DNA of 64,000 nt from Burkholderia sp. Leaf177. Its GTDB lineage: Bacteria; Pseudomonadota; Gammaproteobacteria; Burkholderiales; Burkholderiaceae. Made by a program: the position numbers and the translations under genes. How positions within the stretch are numbered: position 1 is the first letter of the stretch; the number at the start of each line of letters is the position of its first letter. The DNA is taken from NCBI RefSeq assembly GCF_001424345.1, contig NZ_LMPF01000021.1, positions 709,366-773,365 of the forward strand, in the 5' to 3' direction. The notes under the pieces were generated by a model that did not search any database, had not been told where the DNA came from, and saw only the letters and a program-made list of their open reading frames with translations. This document shows, one piece after another, positions 51,829 through 61,258 of the stretch.

Positions 51829-52883
51829 GACTCGAACCCGTTCCCGTCACCCTCAGCCGATGCGCGAAAACGTTCCGCGGACAACGCGTGCTCGAACCCG
51901 TGGATTTATCGATAGAACCCGGCGAAACGCTCGTGCTCCTCGGGCCGTCCGGCTGCGGTAAAACCACGACATTGCGCCTGATCGCCGGGCTCGAAAAGCC
52001 CGACGCCGGCGGACAGGTCCGGTTCGGCGCCGACGATGTCACCGCGCTGCCCATCGAACGTCGTCAGGTCGGCATGGTCTTTCAGAACTACGCGTTGTTC
52101 CCGAACCTGACGGTGCGCGGCAACGTGGGTTATGGCCTGCGGATTCAGAAAGTGGAAGCGTCGGCGGCGCGTCGCAGAGTCGATGAATTGCTCGACATGA
52201 CCGAGCTCACCGCGCACGCCGACAAGCCAATCACCGAGCTGTCCGGCGGCCAGCGGCAACGCGTTGCGCTTGCACGTGCGTTAGCGCCGAGACCGCGCGT
52301 ATTGTTACTCGATGAACCCCTGACCGCACTCGACGCACGTTTGCGCGAAACGTTGCGCGCCGAGATGAATGCGCTCTTGCGCGAGCTTCGCGTGACGAGC
52401 ATCTACGTCACGCACGATCAGTCCGAGGCAATGGCGCTTGCCGATCGTATCGTGGTGATGAGCGCTGGGCGGATCGAGCAGTGCGGCACGCCGCGCGAGA
52501 TCTACTATCAACCGGCGACGCGCGCGGTCGCGCAGTTTATCGGCACATTGAATCGCGTTGCGGGCGAGCGCCGCGATGAAACGTTCATTGCGCCGGGCGG
52601 CACGATCAATGTGCAGGGACTCGTCGCGCGATTGCGTGTCCAGAATGGCGCGCGCACAGAAGTATTTTTCCGGCCGGAAGACGCTGAACTCGTCAATCCC
52701 GAGTCCGCGCAGTTGCGTGGCGCGGTCGAGTCTGCGATGTTCCTCGGCGAACGCACGCGCCTGAAAATCAAGGACGCCGCTGCCGATGCGTTGATCGTTG
52801 ATGTCCCCGGGCGCGTTGAACTGGCGCAAGGGACTATTGTAGGGATCTCAGTACGCGACGAAGGTTGGGTCGCGCTGCACTAA
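51825..52883 (+). CDS. ABC importer ATPase (PotA/PhnT type)
   Basis: A 352-residue ATPase with all motifs intact: Walker A GPSGCGKTT, Q-loop VFQNYALFPNL, signature LSGGQRQRVALARA, Walker B VLLLDEPLTALDA and switch VTHDQSEAM, then a C-terminal TOBE-like domain from about residue 270. It is coupled to the second permease by a 4-bp overlap. PotA-like ATPases also serve Fe(III) and 2-AEP importers. Confidence 0.9.
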   Translation: MRLEPVPVTLSRCAKTFRGQRVLEPVDLSIEPGETLVLLGPSGCGKTTTLRLIAGLEKPDAGGQVRFGADDVTALPIERRQVGMVFQNYALFPNLTVRGNVGYGLRIQKVEASAARRRVDELLDMTELTAHADKPITELSGGQRQRVALARALAPRPRVLLLDEPLTALDARLRETLRAEMNALLRELRVTSIYVTHDQSEAMALADRIVVMSAGRIEQCGTPREIYYQPATRAVAQFIGTLNRVAGERRDETFIAPGGTINVQGLVARLRVQNGARTEVFFRPEDAELVNPESAQLRGAVESAMFLGERTRLKIKDAAADALIVDVPGRVELAQGTIVGISVRDEGWVALH

Positions 52884-52904
52884 AAACATCAGGAGAATGT
52901 TGTC

Positions 52905-53738
52905 ATGCTGTTAGCTCAAATTTCTGATCTGCATATCAAGGTTCCTGGCGCGCTTGCTTATCGCAAAGTCGATACCGCTGCGTGCTTGCGCCTGTGTGTC
53001 GAGCGCCTCAACACCATGAGTCCGCGACCTGATGCGGTTTTGGTAACCGGGGACTTGACGGACTTTGGAACGGTGGAGGAATACCGGCATGTCGCTGATT
53101 GCCTGAAGCCGCTGACCATGCCCGTATATTTGATGGTTGGTAATCACGACGATCGGGCTGCGTTGCGCGAAGTATTCCATGCCGATTATTTGCGAAAAGC
53201 GGGTACAGGTACCGACTTTGTGCAGTTTGCCTTCGACCTCGGCGAGTTGCGTGTCATCGCACTGGATTCGCAGATTCCCCATTCGAGTCCTGGCACCTTG
53301 TGCGACGCCCGGCTGCAATGGCTCGAACGGCAACTGGACGAGGCGCGCGGGCGACCGGTTATTGTCGCGTTGCATCATCCGCCGTTTGCGACAGGGATCG
53401 GACATATGGACGATATGGCGCTCGACGCCGAAGCTGCCGCGAAACTCGAAGCGCTGATTGCAAAGCATCCGAACGTGGAGCGTATGGTGTGCGGTCATGT
53501 GCATCGGCCGGTGCATCGACGCTTTGGCGGAACGATTGCGTCTATTGCGCCATCAACCGCGCATCAGGTCGTGCTCGATCTGCACGCCCATGCGCCATCG
53601 CGATTCGTGCTGGAGCCCGGCGCGTTCGCGCTGCATTACTGGAACGCGGAGGTCGGGCTGGTTTCACATCACGCGTATGTCGAGCAGTTTGATGGGCCGT
53701 ATCCGTTCTTCGATGACGACGGCGCGTTGGTGGACTAG
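52905..53738 (+). CDS. GpdQ-like metallophosphodiesterase (glycerophosphodiesterase type)
   Basis: A 277-residue calcineurin-like phosphodiesterase. Metal ligands match Enterobacter GpdQ position for position near the N-terminus: Asp8 and His10 in ISDLH, Asp50 in VTGDLTD, Asn80 and His81 in GNHDD. HHPPF (157-161) and GHVH (197-200) complete the site. GpdQ cleaves glycerophosphodiesters and, broadly, other phosphodiesters; no signal peptide is present, so it acts in the cytoplasm on imported substrate. An AGGAGA SD precedes it. The stop overlaps the convergent tssE by 4 bp. Confidence 0.87.
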   Translation: MLLAQISDLHIKVPGALAYRKVDTAACLRLCVERLNTMSPRPDAVLVTGDLTDFGTVEEYRHVADCLKPLTMPVYLMVGNHDDRAALREVFHADYLRKAGTGTDFVQFAFDLGELRVIALDSQIPHSSPGTLCDARLQWLERQLDEARGRPVIVALHHPPFATGIGHMDDMALDAEAAAKLEALIAKHPNVERMVCGHVHRPVHRRFGGTIASIAPSTAHQVVLDLHAHAPSRFVLEPGAFALHYWNAEVGLVSHHAYVEQFDGPYPFFDDDGALVD

Positions 53739-54160
53739 CCTTCTTCATGCGTGGTGAGCCGCGCTCTGCCATCGGGCGCGAAATGCGTGCCGAAACGCAC
53801 GAGCCCCGATTTATGCAAGTGACAGGTCATCGTGAAACTGAGCAGCATGTCGTCCTGTTTTTCGGCCGCTTCAATTTCGATGGCCTTCAAACGCGGCTCG
53901 TATTTCAGCAGAGTATTTTCGATCTCGCGCTGCAGCGTATGCGCTGACGCGGGCATGTGCCGATAAATCGTCGACAGATCACCCAGCCCATAGTCCGGCA
54001 AATGCGCGATGGAATCGCGGCGGCTGTTCAAGATTCGCTGGATGTTGTCACGCACTGACAGGAAGGTTTGGTCGTTGGGTTTGTGCAGGTGAATGGGATC
54101 GCCGTTAGCAAAATGACCCGTTAAAACTTCGAACAATCCGGGGCTGCCGCGGGTCGTCAC
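53735..54160 (-). CDS. tssE: T6SS baseplate protein TssE (gp25-like)
   Basis: A 141-residue gp25/lysozyme-like baseplate subunit of the T6SS. Family marks are LSVRDNIQRILNSRRDSIAHLPDYGLGD and YEPRLKAIEIEA, shown here in parts: IQRILNSRRDSI, LPDYGLGDL and KYEPRLKAIE. It docks the sheath on the baseplate in the cytoplasm. Its ATG overlaps the clpV stop (ATGA), so translation is coupled. It is the last gene of this T6SS operon and ends against the convergent gpdQ-like gene. Confidence 0.9.
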   Translation of the reverse strand: MTTRGSPGLFEVLTGHFANGDPIHLHKPNDQTFLSVRDNIQRILNSRRDSIAHLPDYGLGDLSTIYRHMPASAHTLQREIENTLLKYEPRLKAIEIEAAEKQDDMLLSFTMTCHLHKSGLVRFGTHFAPDGRARLTTHEEG

Positions 54161-56865
54161 TTGGCGGCCTCGACCATGCTTTGCGTGGGCATTTCAAACT
54201 CGACGCCAATTCCGTCTCCATCCGAATACGAAAGTCTGACCGCGTCAGGCTTGGCTTCCTGCGCAGCCCGTAAAAGCAGTTCGCGCGAGAGCACGGGCAG
54301 TATCTGCTGATCGAGCAAGCTGTCGATATTGCGCGCGCCGGAATCCGGCAAATGGCATGCGCGCACGAGTTCTGCAATGAGTGCGTCGTCGCAAAGCAGC
54401 GGCAAGCCGAATTTGCGTTCGATGCGCTGTGCCACTTTGGCGAGTTTCATGCGTACGATTGTGGTCATCGCTTCAGCGGACAACGGCCGATAGACAACCG
54501 TCTGGAAGCGCGCGAGGAGCGCGGGTTGGAAATGCGCGATCAACTCGGGCCGGATTGCTTCCATCAACATGCTCGTGGTGATCTCGGTGATCTCGGTGAC
54601 CTCAGTGACATCGCCAACGGCTTCCGTCACGGCATCGTGCGCGGCCATGATCTGTTCGCTGCCCAGATTCGATGTCATCACAATCACGGTGTTGCGAAAG
54701 TCGATGATGCGTCCTTCGCCGTCGCGCATGAAACCGCGATCAAAGACCTGATAGAACACGTTCAGCACATCGCGATGCGCCTTCTCGACTTCGTCCAGAA
54801 GGATCACGCTGTAGGGCCGGCGACGCACGGCTTCGGTGAGCACACCACCTTGTCCATAACCGACGTATCCCGGTGGCGAGCCCTTGAGCTGAGACACCGT
54901 ATGCGCCTCTTGATACTCCGAAAGATTGATGGTGACGAGTGCACGTTCACCGCCGAACATCAGATCCGCCAACGCCCGGGCCGTTTCCGTTTTCCCGACG
55001 CCCGATGGTCCCGCGAGCAGAAACACACCCAGCGGTGCCTCTTCAGACTTCAGTCCCGCTTTGGCGGCGCGAAGACTTTTTCCCAGCGCGTCGAGCGCGT
55101 CGTCCTGACCGACAACGACTTGTCCGAGCCGGCTTTCGAGTTCGAGCAGCGTCGCGAGTTCATCGGAGAGAAGGCTGCCAACCGGGACGCCCGTCCAGTC
55201 CGCGATCACGCGTGCAATCGCCGCTTCATCGACTTCGGCGTAGACCAACGCGTCGCTGCCGTGCTGCGAAAGTTGATCGTGCGCGTGCCTGATCGCAGCT
55301 TGAACGTCGCGACGCTCGCTTTCATCGGTTGCAGCGTGCCACTGGGTTCGCAAATCAAACAACGTGTGGATGGCATCCTTTTGCTGCGCCAACTCGACTT
55401 CAAGCTGCACCAGTTCGCGGGTGAGCGTTTCGAGCCGCGTTTCGATAGCCGCAAGCCGGTCGCCATATTCCTGCGATGTCGCGCCTTGATCGTGCGTCAA
55501 CGCAGTGCGCTCGACTTCAAGCGCCGCATGTTCCGCGCGACGTGTCGAGATGGCGACGGGCGTAGCGTCGATGCTCATGCGAACGCGCGCGGCTGCGGTA
55601 TCGAGCAGATCGACGGCTTTGTCCGGCAACTGGCGGCCGGTGAGATATCTGCGCGATAAACGCACTGCCGCGCCCACGGCCGCGTCTGTGATGTGCACGC
55701 CGTGATGTTGCGCGTAGCGTTCCTTCAAACCGCGCAGCATGAGGCAGGCGTTGTCGTCGTCGGGTTCGTCCACCTTGACCATCTGGAAGCGTCGTTCCAA
55801 CGCTGCATCGCGTTCAAAGTATTGCTTGTATTCCGACCACGTGGTTGCAGCGATCGTGCGCAATTCGCCGCGTGCGAGCGCGGGTTTCAGCAGGTTCGCT
55901 GCATCGGCGCCGCCAGCCGTGTTGCCTGCGCCAATCAACGTATGCGCTTCGTCGATGAACAAAAGTATCGGCGTTGCGGACGCCTGAACGGCTTCGATCA
56001 CGTTCTTCAGCCGTTGCTCGAACTCGCCTTTAACGCCGGCGCCCGCTTGAAGCAGACCGAGGTCGAGCGTCAGGATAGACACGTTGCGGATGATGGCGGG
56101 CACGTCGCCTTCAACGATTTTCAGCGCGAGGCCCTCAACGAGCGCCGTTTTACCAACACCCGGTTCGCCCACGAGAATTGGATTGTTCTTTCGACGACGC
56201 GCGAGGATATCGACCATTTGCCGAATTTCGATGTCGCGCCCGAACACGGGATCGATCTTGCCGTCACGCGCTTTTTGCGTGATATCGATGGTGAAACGGT
56301 CGAGCGCATCAGAATTTGCCTGAAGCTTCGGCGTTAGATCTTCAGTCGGACCGACAGCCGCTGCCGTGTCTTTAACCGATGCATCTTTCGGCGCTTCAAC
56401 CGACACCCGATCCAATTCAGGCATCAATCGCTCGATCTGCACCGCCGATACACTCAGCAACTGCCACGCGTCGGGCGCGCGCAAAAAATGCGGCGTGTCG
56501 GCCAGGACCGCCAGCAAATGCGCGGAGCGAATCGCAGGTTGCCCTTCTTCCAGCGAAGCGCGCAACCATGCCGCTTCCAGTATTTGCCCCAAACGCTGCG
56601 ACAAACCCGGCTTGCCTCGCAAATCGTGCGGTAACCGTTCGATGCTCTTCAGCAATCCGTTCCAGATCCCGTCCATCTCGAGTTCGTATCGCCTGGCGAT
56701 TGCCACCAGATCGCCGTCGCCGAGTTCAAGCAATTTGATCAGCCAATGCTCGATTTCGATCTCGCGATGCGCGCGCGTTTCACACAGGCTTGCAGCGTCG
56801 GAAAGTGCGCGGGCGCAGTGTTCGTTCAGGCGGCGCAGAAAGGGCGAGAGGTCGCGAGCAGTCAT
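54157..56865 (-). CDS. clpV: T6SS sheath-recycling AAA+ ATPase ClpV/TssH
   Basis: A 902-residue Clp/Hsp100 ATPase that disassembles contracted TssBC sheaths. The start at 56865 (MTARDLSPFLRRLNEHCARAL) gives the ClpV-type N domain; then AAA1 with GEPGVGKTALVEG, a coiled-coil middle domain, and AAA2 with GPSGVGKTETARAL and ILLDEVEKAHRDV. A 9-bp tandem repeat (54578-54613) encodes DVTEVTEITEIT, an acidic Thr-rich insert in AAA2. An attenuator-like hairpin separates it from hcp. Confidence 0.93.
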   Translation of the reverse strand: MTARDLSPFLRRLNEHCARALSDAASLCETRAHREIEIEHWLIKLLELGDGDLVAIARRYELEMDGIWNGLLKSIERLPHDLRGKPGLSQRLGQILEAAWLRASLEEGQPAIRSAHLLAVLADTPHFLRAPDAWQLLSVSAVQIERLMPELDRVSVEAPKDASVKDTAAAVGPTEDLTPKLQANSDALDRFTIDITQKARDGKIDPVFGRDIEIRQMVDILARRRKNNPILVGEPGVGKTALVEGLALKIVEGDVPAIIRNVSILTLDLGLLQAGAGVKGEFEQRLKNVIEAVQASATPILLFIDEAHTLIGAGNTAGGADAANLLKPALARGELRTIAATTWSEYKQYFERDAALERRFQMVKVDEPDDDNACLMLRGLKERYAQHHGVHITDAAVGAAVRLSRRYLTGRQLPDKAVDLLDTAAARVRMSIDATPVAISTRRAEHAALEVERTALTHDQGATSQEYGDRLAAIETRLETLTRELVQLEVELAQQKDAIHTLFDLRTQWHAATDESERRDVQAAIRHAHDQLSQHGSDALVYAEVDEAAIARVIADWTGVPVGSLLSDELATLLELESRLGQVVVGQDDALDALGKSLRAAKAGLKSEEAPLGVFLLAGPSGVGKTETARALADLMFGGERALVTINLSEYQEAHTVSQLKGSPPGYVGYGQGGVLTEAVRRRPYSVILLDEVEKAHRDVLNVFYQVFDRGFMRDGEGRIIDFRNTVIVMTSNLGSEQIMAAHDAVTEAVGDVTEVTEITEITTSMLMEAIRPELIAHFQPALLARFQTVVYRPLSAEAMTTIVRMKLAKVAQRIERKFGLPLLCDDALIAELVRACHLPDSGARNIDSLLDQQILPVLSRELLLRAAQEAKPDAVRLSYSDGDGIGVEFEMPTQSMVEAAK

Positions 56866-56887
56866 GGATGATCCAGGAATAAGATGT

Positions 56888-56927
56888 AAAAAGCGCACGA
56901 ACCTGCGTGTCTGCAAATTCGTGCGCT
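56888..56927 (-). terminator. Rho-independent terminator / attenuator between hcp and clpV
   Basis: On the minus strand AGCGCACGAA pairs perfectly over 10 bp with TTCGTGCGCT (56927-56918 and 56901-56892), followed by TTTTT (to 56888). It lies 55 bp after the hcp stop and 23 bp before the clpV start. Partial read-through would set Hcp high and ClpV-TssE low. Confidence 0.75.
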
Positions 56928-56981
56928 CAAGGCCAGGCGCCGGCGAATAACCGGTGATCGGCCGTTCAAACGCGCACTGTG

Positions 56982-57467
56982 TTATGAGCGCTCGTTCCAG
57001 CTATCGGCGTGGATGATGTTGCCGTCCTTGTACGCCCACGTGATCTTCTCGTAGCGCAACTCGATCTTTTCCAGATGGTTGTGCTTTTCAAACGCCGGAT
57101 TCTTGATGTCGAGCATTTCCGGCTTGACGCTTACAACCTTGACGTTATCGAGCTGAGTGTTGAAGTACTCTTTTTCCTTGCCTGCATCGTCAATCTTGTA
57201 CCACTTGATTTCAACCGACTTGAGCGTCTGGCCGCTCGTCACGGCCTTGTACAAATACGGCGTCGACGCGTCCGTTTCCTTCGTGAACGTGACCGCGCTG
57301 TGCACGCGCGTACCGGTCAGCTTGCCGGTGTTGCCATCGGTCGGAATGTGAATGCCGTGATTGAACGCAACCACTTCAACGCTGCCTTCACGGCCCGCGA
57401 CGGTGACGGAACCCTTGACGTCTGCGCCGCCATCGTCCTTGATCCACATGTATGACGGAATTGCCAT
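56982..57467 (-). CDS. hcp: T6SS inner-tube protein Hcp/TssD
   Basis: A 161-residue Hcp that stacks as hexamers to form the inner tube and is secreted. The family opening MAIPSYMWIKDDGG, GSVEVVAFNHGIHIP and the tail IELRYEKITWAYKDG are clear. A strong GAGAGGAAAT SD precedes it, consistent with high expression. It starts 15 bp after the OmpA-type gene and is followed by a terminator-like hairpin. Confidence 0.95.
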   Translation of the reverse strand: MAIPSYMWIKDDGGADVKGSVTVAGREGSVEVVAFNHGIHIPTDGNTGKLTGTRVHSAVTFTKETDASTPYLYKAVTSGQTLKSVEIKWYKIDDAGKEKEYFNTQLDNVKVVSVKPEMLDIKNPAFEKHNHLEKIELRYEKITWAYKDGNIIHADSWNERS

Positions 57468-57482
57468 TTTTATTTCCTCTCT

Positions 57483-59228
57483 TTAATTGAATGAGCAGGC
57501 CACATTGCCCCGATGTTCCTCATGGCCCTCGGGAGATGCCCCGTTTTTACGATCGTCACGACAGTCGGGAACGAGCGTAATTTCCACGCGGCGGTTCGCA
57601 GCGCGCCCCGCCTCGGTTTCGTTGCTGGCTTTGGGACGTGTATCGCCATAGCCCTGAATGGCAAATCGTGTTGGCGAGATGCCGGATGCATCGGCAAGCC
57701 AGTCGCGCACGGACGCCGCGCGCGCTTCGGAGAGCGTCCGGTTGCTCGCCGCGTTGCCGACGTTATCGGTGTGACCTGCGATCAGCACCCGCTTCGCCGC
57801 GTTTGCCTTGATCAATTCAACCGCGCCAACGAGTACGCGATTCGAGCCGGGATTGAGCACGGCCGAGCCGCTTTTGAAGAGCGAGAGGCTATCGAGTTCG
57901 ATCATCGATGGCGGCGGCGCGGGCGGTTGATAGCTCGCGATCAATGTGTTGATGCCCGGCAGCAAAGCCGACGCACGATAGAAACCAAGGCCGAGTCGCG
58001 GTGGCAAGCCATTGCTTGCATACGCGGCGAGTTGGTCCCGATCACGCTTGACTATGCTCAGCGCGTCGATCCGTGCTTCGTCCATGCCCGGCGCGAGGGC
58101 GGCGTATTGCGCCATGTCGGCCCGCACGCGTTCAACCAGATTGCGGTTTTGCCACGCCGACGACGCGGCCGCCGCACAGAAAAGCGCAACCAGCGCGATA
58201 AAGCCGTGAGCAAGGGCGCGTGGCATTGGCCGATGTGCGTGTTGAGTTGCAATGCCGCGGATCAACGGCGCAGGCAGCGTGTACCGTGCGGGTGTTCCAG
58301 TGAGATTCGTGCCGCGGTCCGGTAGCACAAGCTTCGTCCGATCCGTCGCATAACGCGCAAGCAGGGACGCTTTCGCCGGATGTCCTTCGACGGCCACGAC
58401 TCCGAATGCGTGGATCTGGAGCGAGCGCGATGTGCGCTGACTGTCGAGCAAGACCGGCAATATGGCCGCGGCAGTCCATTGCGTGAGGACGTCGAGCCGT
58501 GCCGCACGATGAGCGCGCGCTTCGCGGTCTTGCGGAATCGCCATTCCAGCATAGAGGCCGAGCCGCGTCGCGATTGCATCGTGAAGCGTTGAAACGTCGA
58601 TCTGGTCTACGCCGGACACGCCGAACCAGGGACACTCATCCGCGGTCGACGCCGATTCGTTCGCGTACATGGCGACACACACCGGCAGCGCATATCCGAC
58701 CGCGCGATTCGCCTCCCCAATAGCCGCGCGCCAGCGTCGCAGACCTCCGACCAACGTTGCGTGATCGGTGGCCGCGTCTGCATCGATCAAATAAGCGACA
58801 GCGTCCGGACCCTGTCCGTCCCGCCAGCGCTTTAGCGCATCCGCGAAGTGCGCCAGGCGCGTCGGGTCGTTCACGCGCACCCAGATTGCGGTATCGGTCA
58901 CGCGCACGGCATCGGCCGAAAAGACGCCTGCAAGCAGCGTATCCGTTGACGCGATGACAATCACAAGCGGCGTATTGCGCCTGATTTCGGAGGGCAGACC
59001 GCTGAGCGCGGTATCGATTTTCCGCAGTACCTGTTGTGTCGCCTGCGTGCGGGCGACCGCGCGCCGCGTAGCAATAAAGATCGCCGCTGCCGCGCCGATC
59101 ACAGCCAGCAAGCCAGCGAAGATATTCCACCCGATAGTCCACGGCGAGCACAGTGCGAGCCACACGACGACAAGCGCCGCGATCCAGGCGAAGATCGATC
59201 GATACGGGTATCCGGTCGGGGAGGTCAT
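57483..59228 (-). CDS. T6SS-associated membrane protein with C-terminal OmpA domain
   Basis: A 581-residue protein. The start at 59228 (MTSPTGYPYRSIF) lies 11 bp after tssL. Two membrane segments are near the N-terminus (about 11-60) and a third near residue 330 (ALAHGFIALVALFCAAAA). The C-terminal OmpA/MotB-like peptidoglycan-binding domain (about 450-560) has VLIAGHTDNVGNAASNR and FAIQGYGDTRPKASN. It probably anchors the secretion channel to the cell wall, the job done elsewhere by an OmpA extension of TssL or TagL. The middle region is weakly TssM-like at best, so it does not obviously replace TssM. Confidence 0.8.
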   Translation of the reverse strand: MTSPTGYPYRSIFAWIAALVVVWLALCSPWTIGWNIFAGLLAVIGAAAAIFIATRRAVARTQATQQVLRKIDTALSGLPSEIRRNTPLVIVIASTDTLLAGVFSADAVRVTDTAIWVRVNDPTRLAHFADALKRWRDGQGPDAVAYLIDADAATDHATLVGGLRRWRAAIGEANRAVGYALPVCVAMYANESASTADECPWFGVSGVDQIDVSTLHDAIATRLGLYAGMAIPQDREARAHRAARLDVLTQWTAAAILPVLLDSQRTSRSLQIHAFGVVAVEGHPAKASLLARYATDRTKLVLPDRGTNLTGTPARYTLPAPLIRGIATQHAHRPMPRALAHGFIALVALFCAAAASSAWQNRNLVERVRADMAQYAALAPGMDEARIDALSIVKRDRDQLAAYASNGLPPRLGLGFYRASALLPGINTLIASYQPPAPPPSMIELDSLSLFKSGSAVLNPGSNRVLVGAVELIKANAAKRVLIAGHTDNVGNAASNRTLSEARAASVRDWLADASGISPTRFAIQGYGDTRPKASNETEAGRAANRRVEITLVPDCRDDRKNGASPEGHEEHRGNVACSFN

Positions 59229-59239
59229 GACTTGTGCGC

Positions 59240-59887
59240 TCAACCCGGTAGGCGCGCGATGGATGCCGCGAGCCACCGGTCAAGCGCCAGGTACACGAGC
59301 GCGGCGACGATGATCCCGCCGACAACATAGCCAAGCGGCGAGATGCTCATGCGCCAGCGCGCGTTCGCGCTGCTCGATAACAGCACCGTGCCCGACGTAT
59401 CTTGGGACTGGCCCGTACGCTGATCAAGCGCGCGCATCAAATCGATCCGGGCGTCCGCGCCGTTGAGCGCGAACTTGCCGGTGAAACCGAGGCCGAGCAC
59501 CGCGTTGAAAATGCTCAGCAATACGAGCTTGGGCGCAGGTTCTTGCAGCCGCCGATGAATCCTTGCGATCAACTCGTCGCCGGCATCGTTTGTATTGAAT
59601 TCCTGGACCGGAAGCGGCTCGCGCTCCCACGCATCGCGCTCATGGTCTTTCAGGCGGATCAGCGCGGTTTCGTCGAGCAACGCGCACTGCGCGTAGGTTG
59701 CGTCCGCTACCACGTCAGAAGGATGGCCTGCCGCCGTGAGCTCGCGGCGCAGGGCGTCGACTTGCTCCAAACAATCCTTCCGGAAGTCAGCGAACGTGGT
59801 GGACGTTGCGTTGTCAGCGAGCGTCGCCACCGTGAGGGCGGTGTCGCGGAACGCATTCGGCAGAAGCACGATCGGTTTGTCGGTCAT
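59240..59887 (-). CDS. tssL: T6SS membrane-complex protein TssL (DotU/IcmH type)
   Basis: A 215-residue DotU-like protein with a cytoplasmic N-terminal domain (YAQCALLDETALIRL, REPLPVQEF, LLSIFNAVLGLGFTGKFAL, hallmark segments) and one C-terminal membrane anchor at about 188-208. With TssM and TssJ it forms the trans-envelope complex. It lacks its own OmpA domain; the next gene supplies one. It overlaps tssK by 4 bp (ATGA). Confidence 0.9.
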   Translation of the reverse strand: MTDKPIVLLPNAFRDTALTVATLADNATSTTFADFRKDCLEQVDALRRELTAAGHPSDVVADATYAQCALLDETALIRLKDHERDAWEREPLPVQEFNTNDAGDELIARIHRRLQEPAPKLVLLSIFNAVLGLGFTGKFALNGADARIDLMRALDQRTGQSQDTSGTVLLSSSANARWRMSISPLGYVVGGIIVAALVYLALDRWLAASIARLPG

Positions 59888-61230
59888 GCTGGCAGCACCG
59901 CGTAGAGTTCGAGTGCAACCTCGGGAATGGATGACGGGATATAGAACTGGCAGGCACGTGCATCGATCATTCGCTTGAACGCCGGATGCACGCTGTCGAG
60001 CGCAAAATACTGGCTCTCGATACGAATAGGTATGGCCGCAGGCAGCCGCGACATTGCTCGCAACGGGATGCCCGGAAGCGCGGAATTCACGATCTGCTCG
60101 ACGTCATCGGGCGCGCCCGCTTTGCACAAGCGTGGTAATTGCTCGAGCAACGCGTGCGCAGGTAGCGACGACTGCACCGAAAGGTAGTATTCGGCACCGT
60201 CCACGAGACGCTCGTCGTTGATCTTTCCCGCCCACACAGTCTGTTTCACCCGATCTAGCGCAATTGGAACAACGCGCGATGGAATGACGGTATCGAGCAG
60301 CACGCGAATCAGCGATTCGAGCTCGGCGAATACCGGTTCGGGCGCGTGATGATCGTACGCAGGGATGGCGTGCAGCGTTTCGGTCGTGGAGAAAGTAAGC
60401 AGCGATCCAGCCAGCCGGGCCAACACACCATAAAGTCGTTCGGGATGTTGTTGAGGCGCCGCGCATAAGCGCGAAAGATCCGGCCACGTGCTGTTCACGC
60501 TATGCAGCAACCAGAACAGAGACACGTCGGACACTGCGTAATCCGCAATCTGATCGGAGCGTTCGCGCCGACGTACCGCAAGGCTCTCGCTTTTGGCGCC
60601 GAGAATTTCTGAAAGCCGTTGCATCCGCTCAACAAGCCGCGCGTTAGCCGATAAAAAAAGGCACGGCGGCACAAATGCCGAATCCAGCTCGAAGAGACCT
60701 TGCGTATTGCGGATGAGGCGCCCGATCGCGCAAGTAACATAACTGCCGGGTTCCTCGAAGTCGAACAACAAGGCGAGCGCATGGCGCTCGACGCTGATTT
60801 CTTCAACGCCTTCGCCGTTGATATCGGCGACATTCATATATTCGCGCACGAAGCGGCGCGGGCGCGCATGACGTTCGCCTTCTTCTATGCAATTGCCACC
60901 TTGCGCATCGACCAATGCCAGTCCAATGGATACAACCGTGCCCGCGACGTGCAGCGGGATATCGCTGAGTTGCCGCGGAGCTGGCAAACGGTCGGCAGTT
61001 TCCGAATCGATAAACGTACCGTCCGGCAAACGCACGTCGATTGCGTTGAGTTGCAAACGGTTGATGCCGAGCGCTTGCTGATCGAACACGACGCGGCTCA
61101 AGCCCCACGGATCGGGGCTTGTCATGCGCGCGAGGCGTTCGTCGGCGAACTGATTCCACATCGCCTGTTGCTGGAAATGCTGCGGCGTCATAAAAATACC
61201 CTTGGCCCACAGCGGTCTTGTTATTTTCAT
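59884..61230 (-). CDS. tssK: T6SS baseplate protein TssK
   Basis: A 448-residue TssK that links baseplate to membrane complex. The family signature KGIFMTPQHFQQQAMW is at about residues 10-25 and LERVRQ-like LDRVKQTVWAGKI near 326. The start is fixed by the family N-terminus MKITRPLW even though no clear SD precedes it (ACAAACGA), so initiation may be weak. It follows tssC after a 90-bp gap containing a hairpin and overlaps tssL by 4 bp. Confidence 0.92.
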   Translation of the reverse strand: MKITRPLWAKGIFMTPQHFQQQAMWNQFADERLARMTSPDPWGLSRVVFDQQALGINRLQLNAIDVRLPDGTFIDSETADRLPAPRQLSDIPLHVAGTVVSIGLALVDAQGGNCIEEGERHARPRRFVREYMNVADINGEGVEEISVERHALALLFDFEEPGSYVTCAIGRLIRNTQGLFELDSAFVPPCLFLSANARLVERMQRLSEILGAKSESLAVRRRERSDQIADYAVSDVSLFWLLHSVNSTWPDLSRLCAAPQQHPERLYGVLARLAGSLLTFSTTETLHAIPAYDHHAPEPVFAELESLIRVLLDTVIPSRVVPIALDRVKQTVWAGKINDERLVDGAEYYLSVQSSLPAHALLEQLPRLCKAGAPDDVEQIVNSALPGIPLRAMSRLPAAIPIRIESQYFALDSVHPAFKRMIDARACQFYIPSSIPEVALELYAVLPA

Positions 61231-61258
61231 TCGTTTGTTTTGTGCGCAAAGGGGAAGG

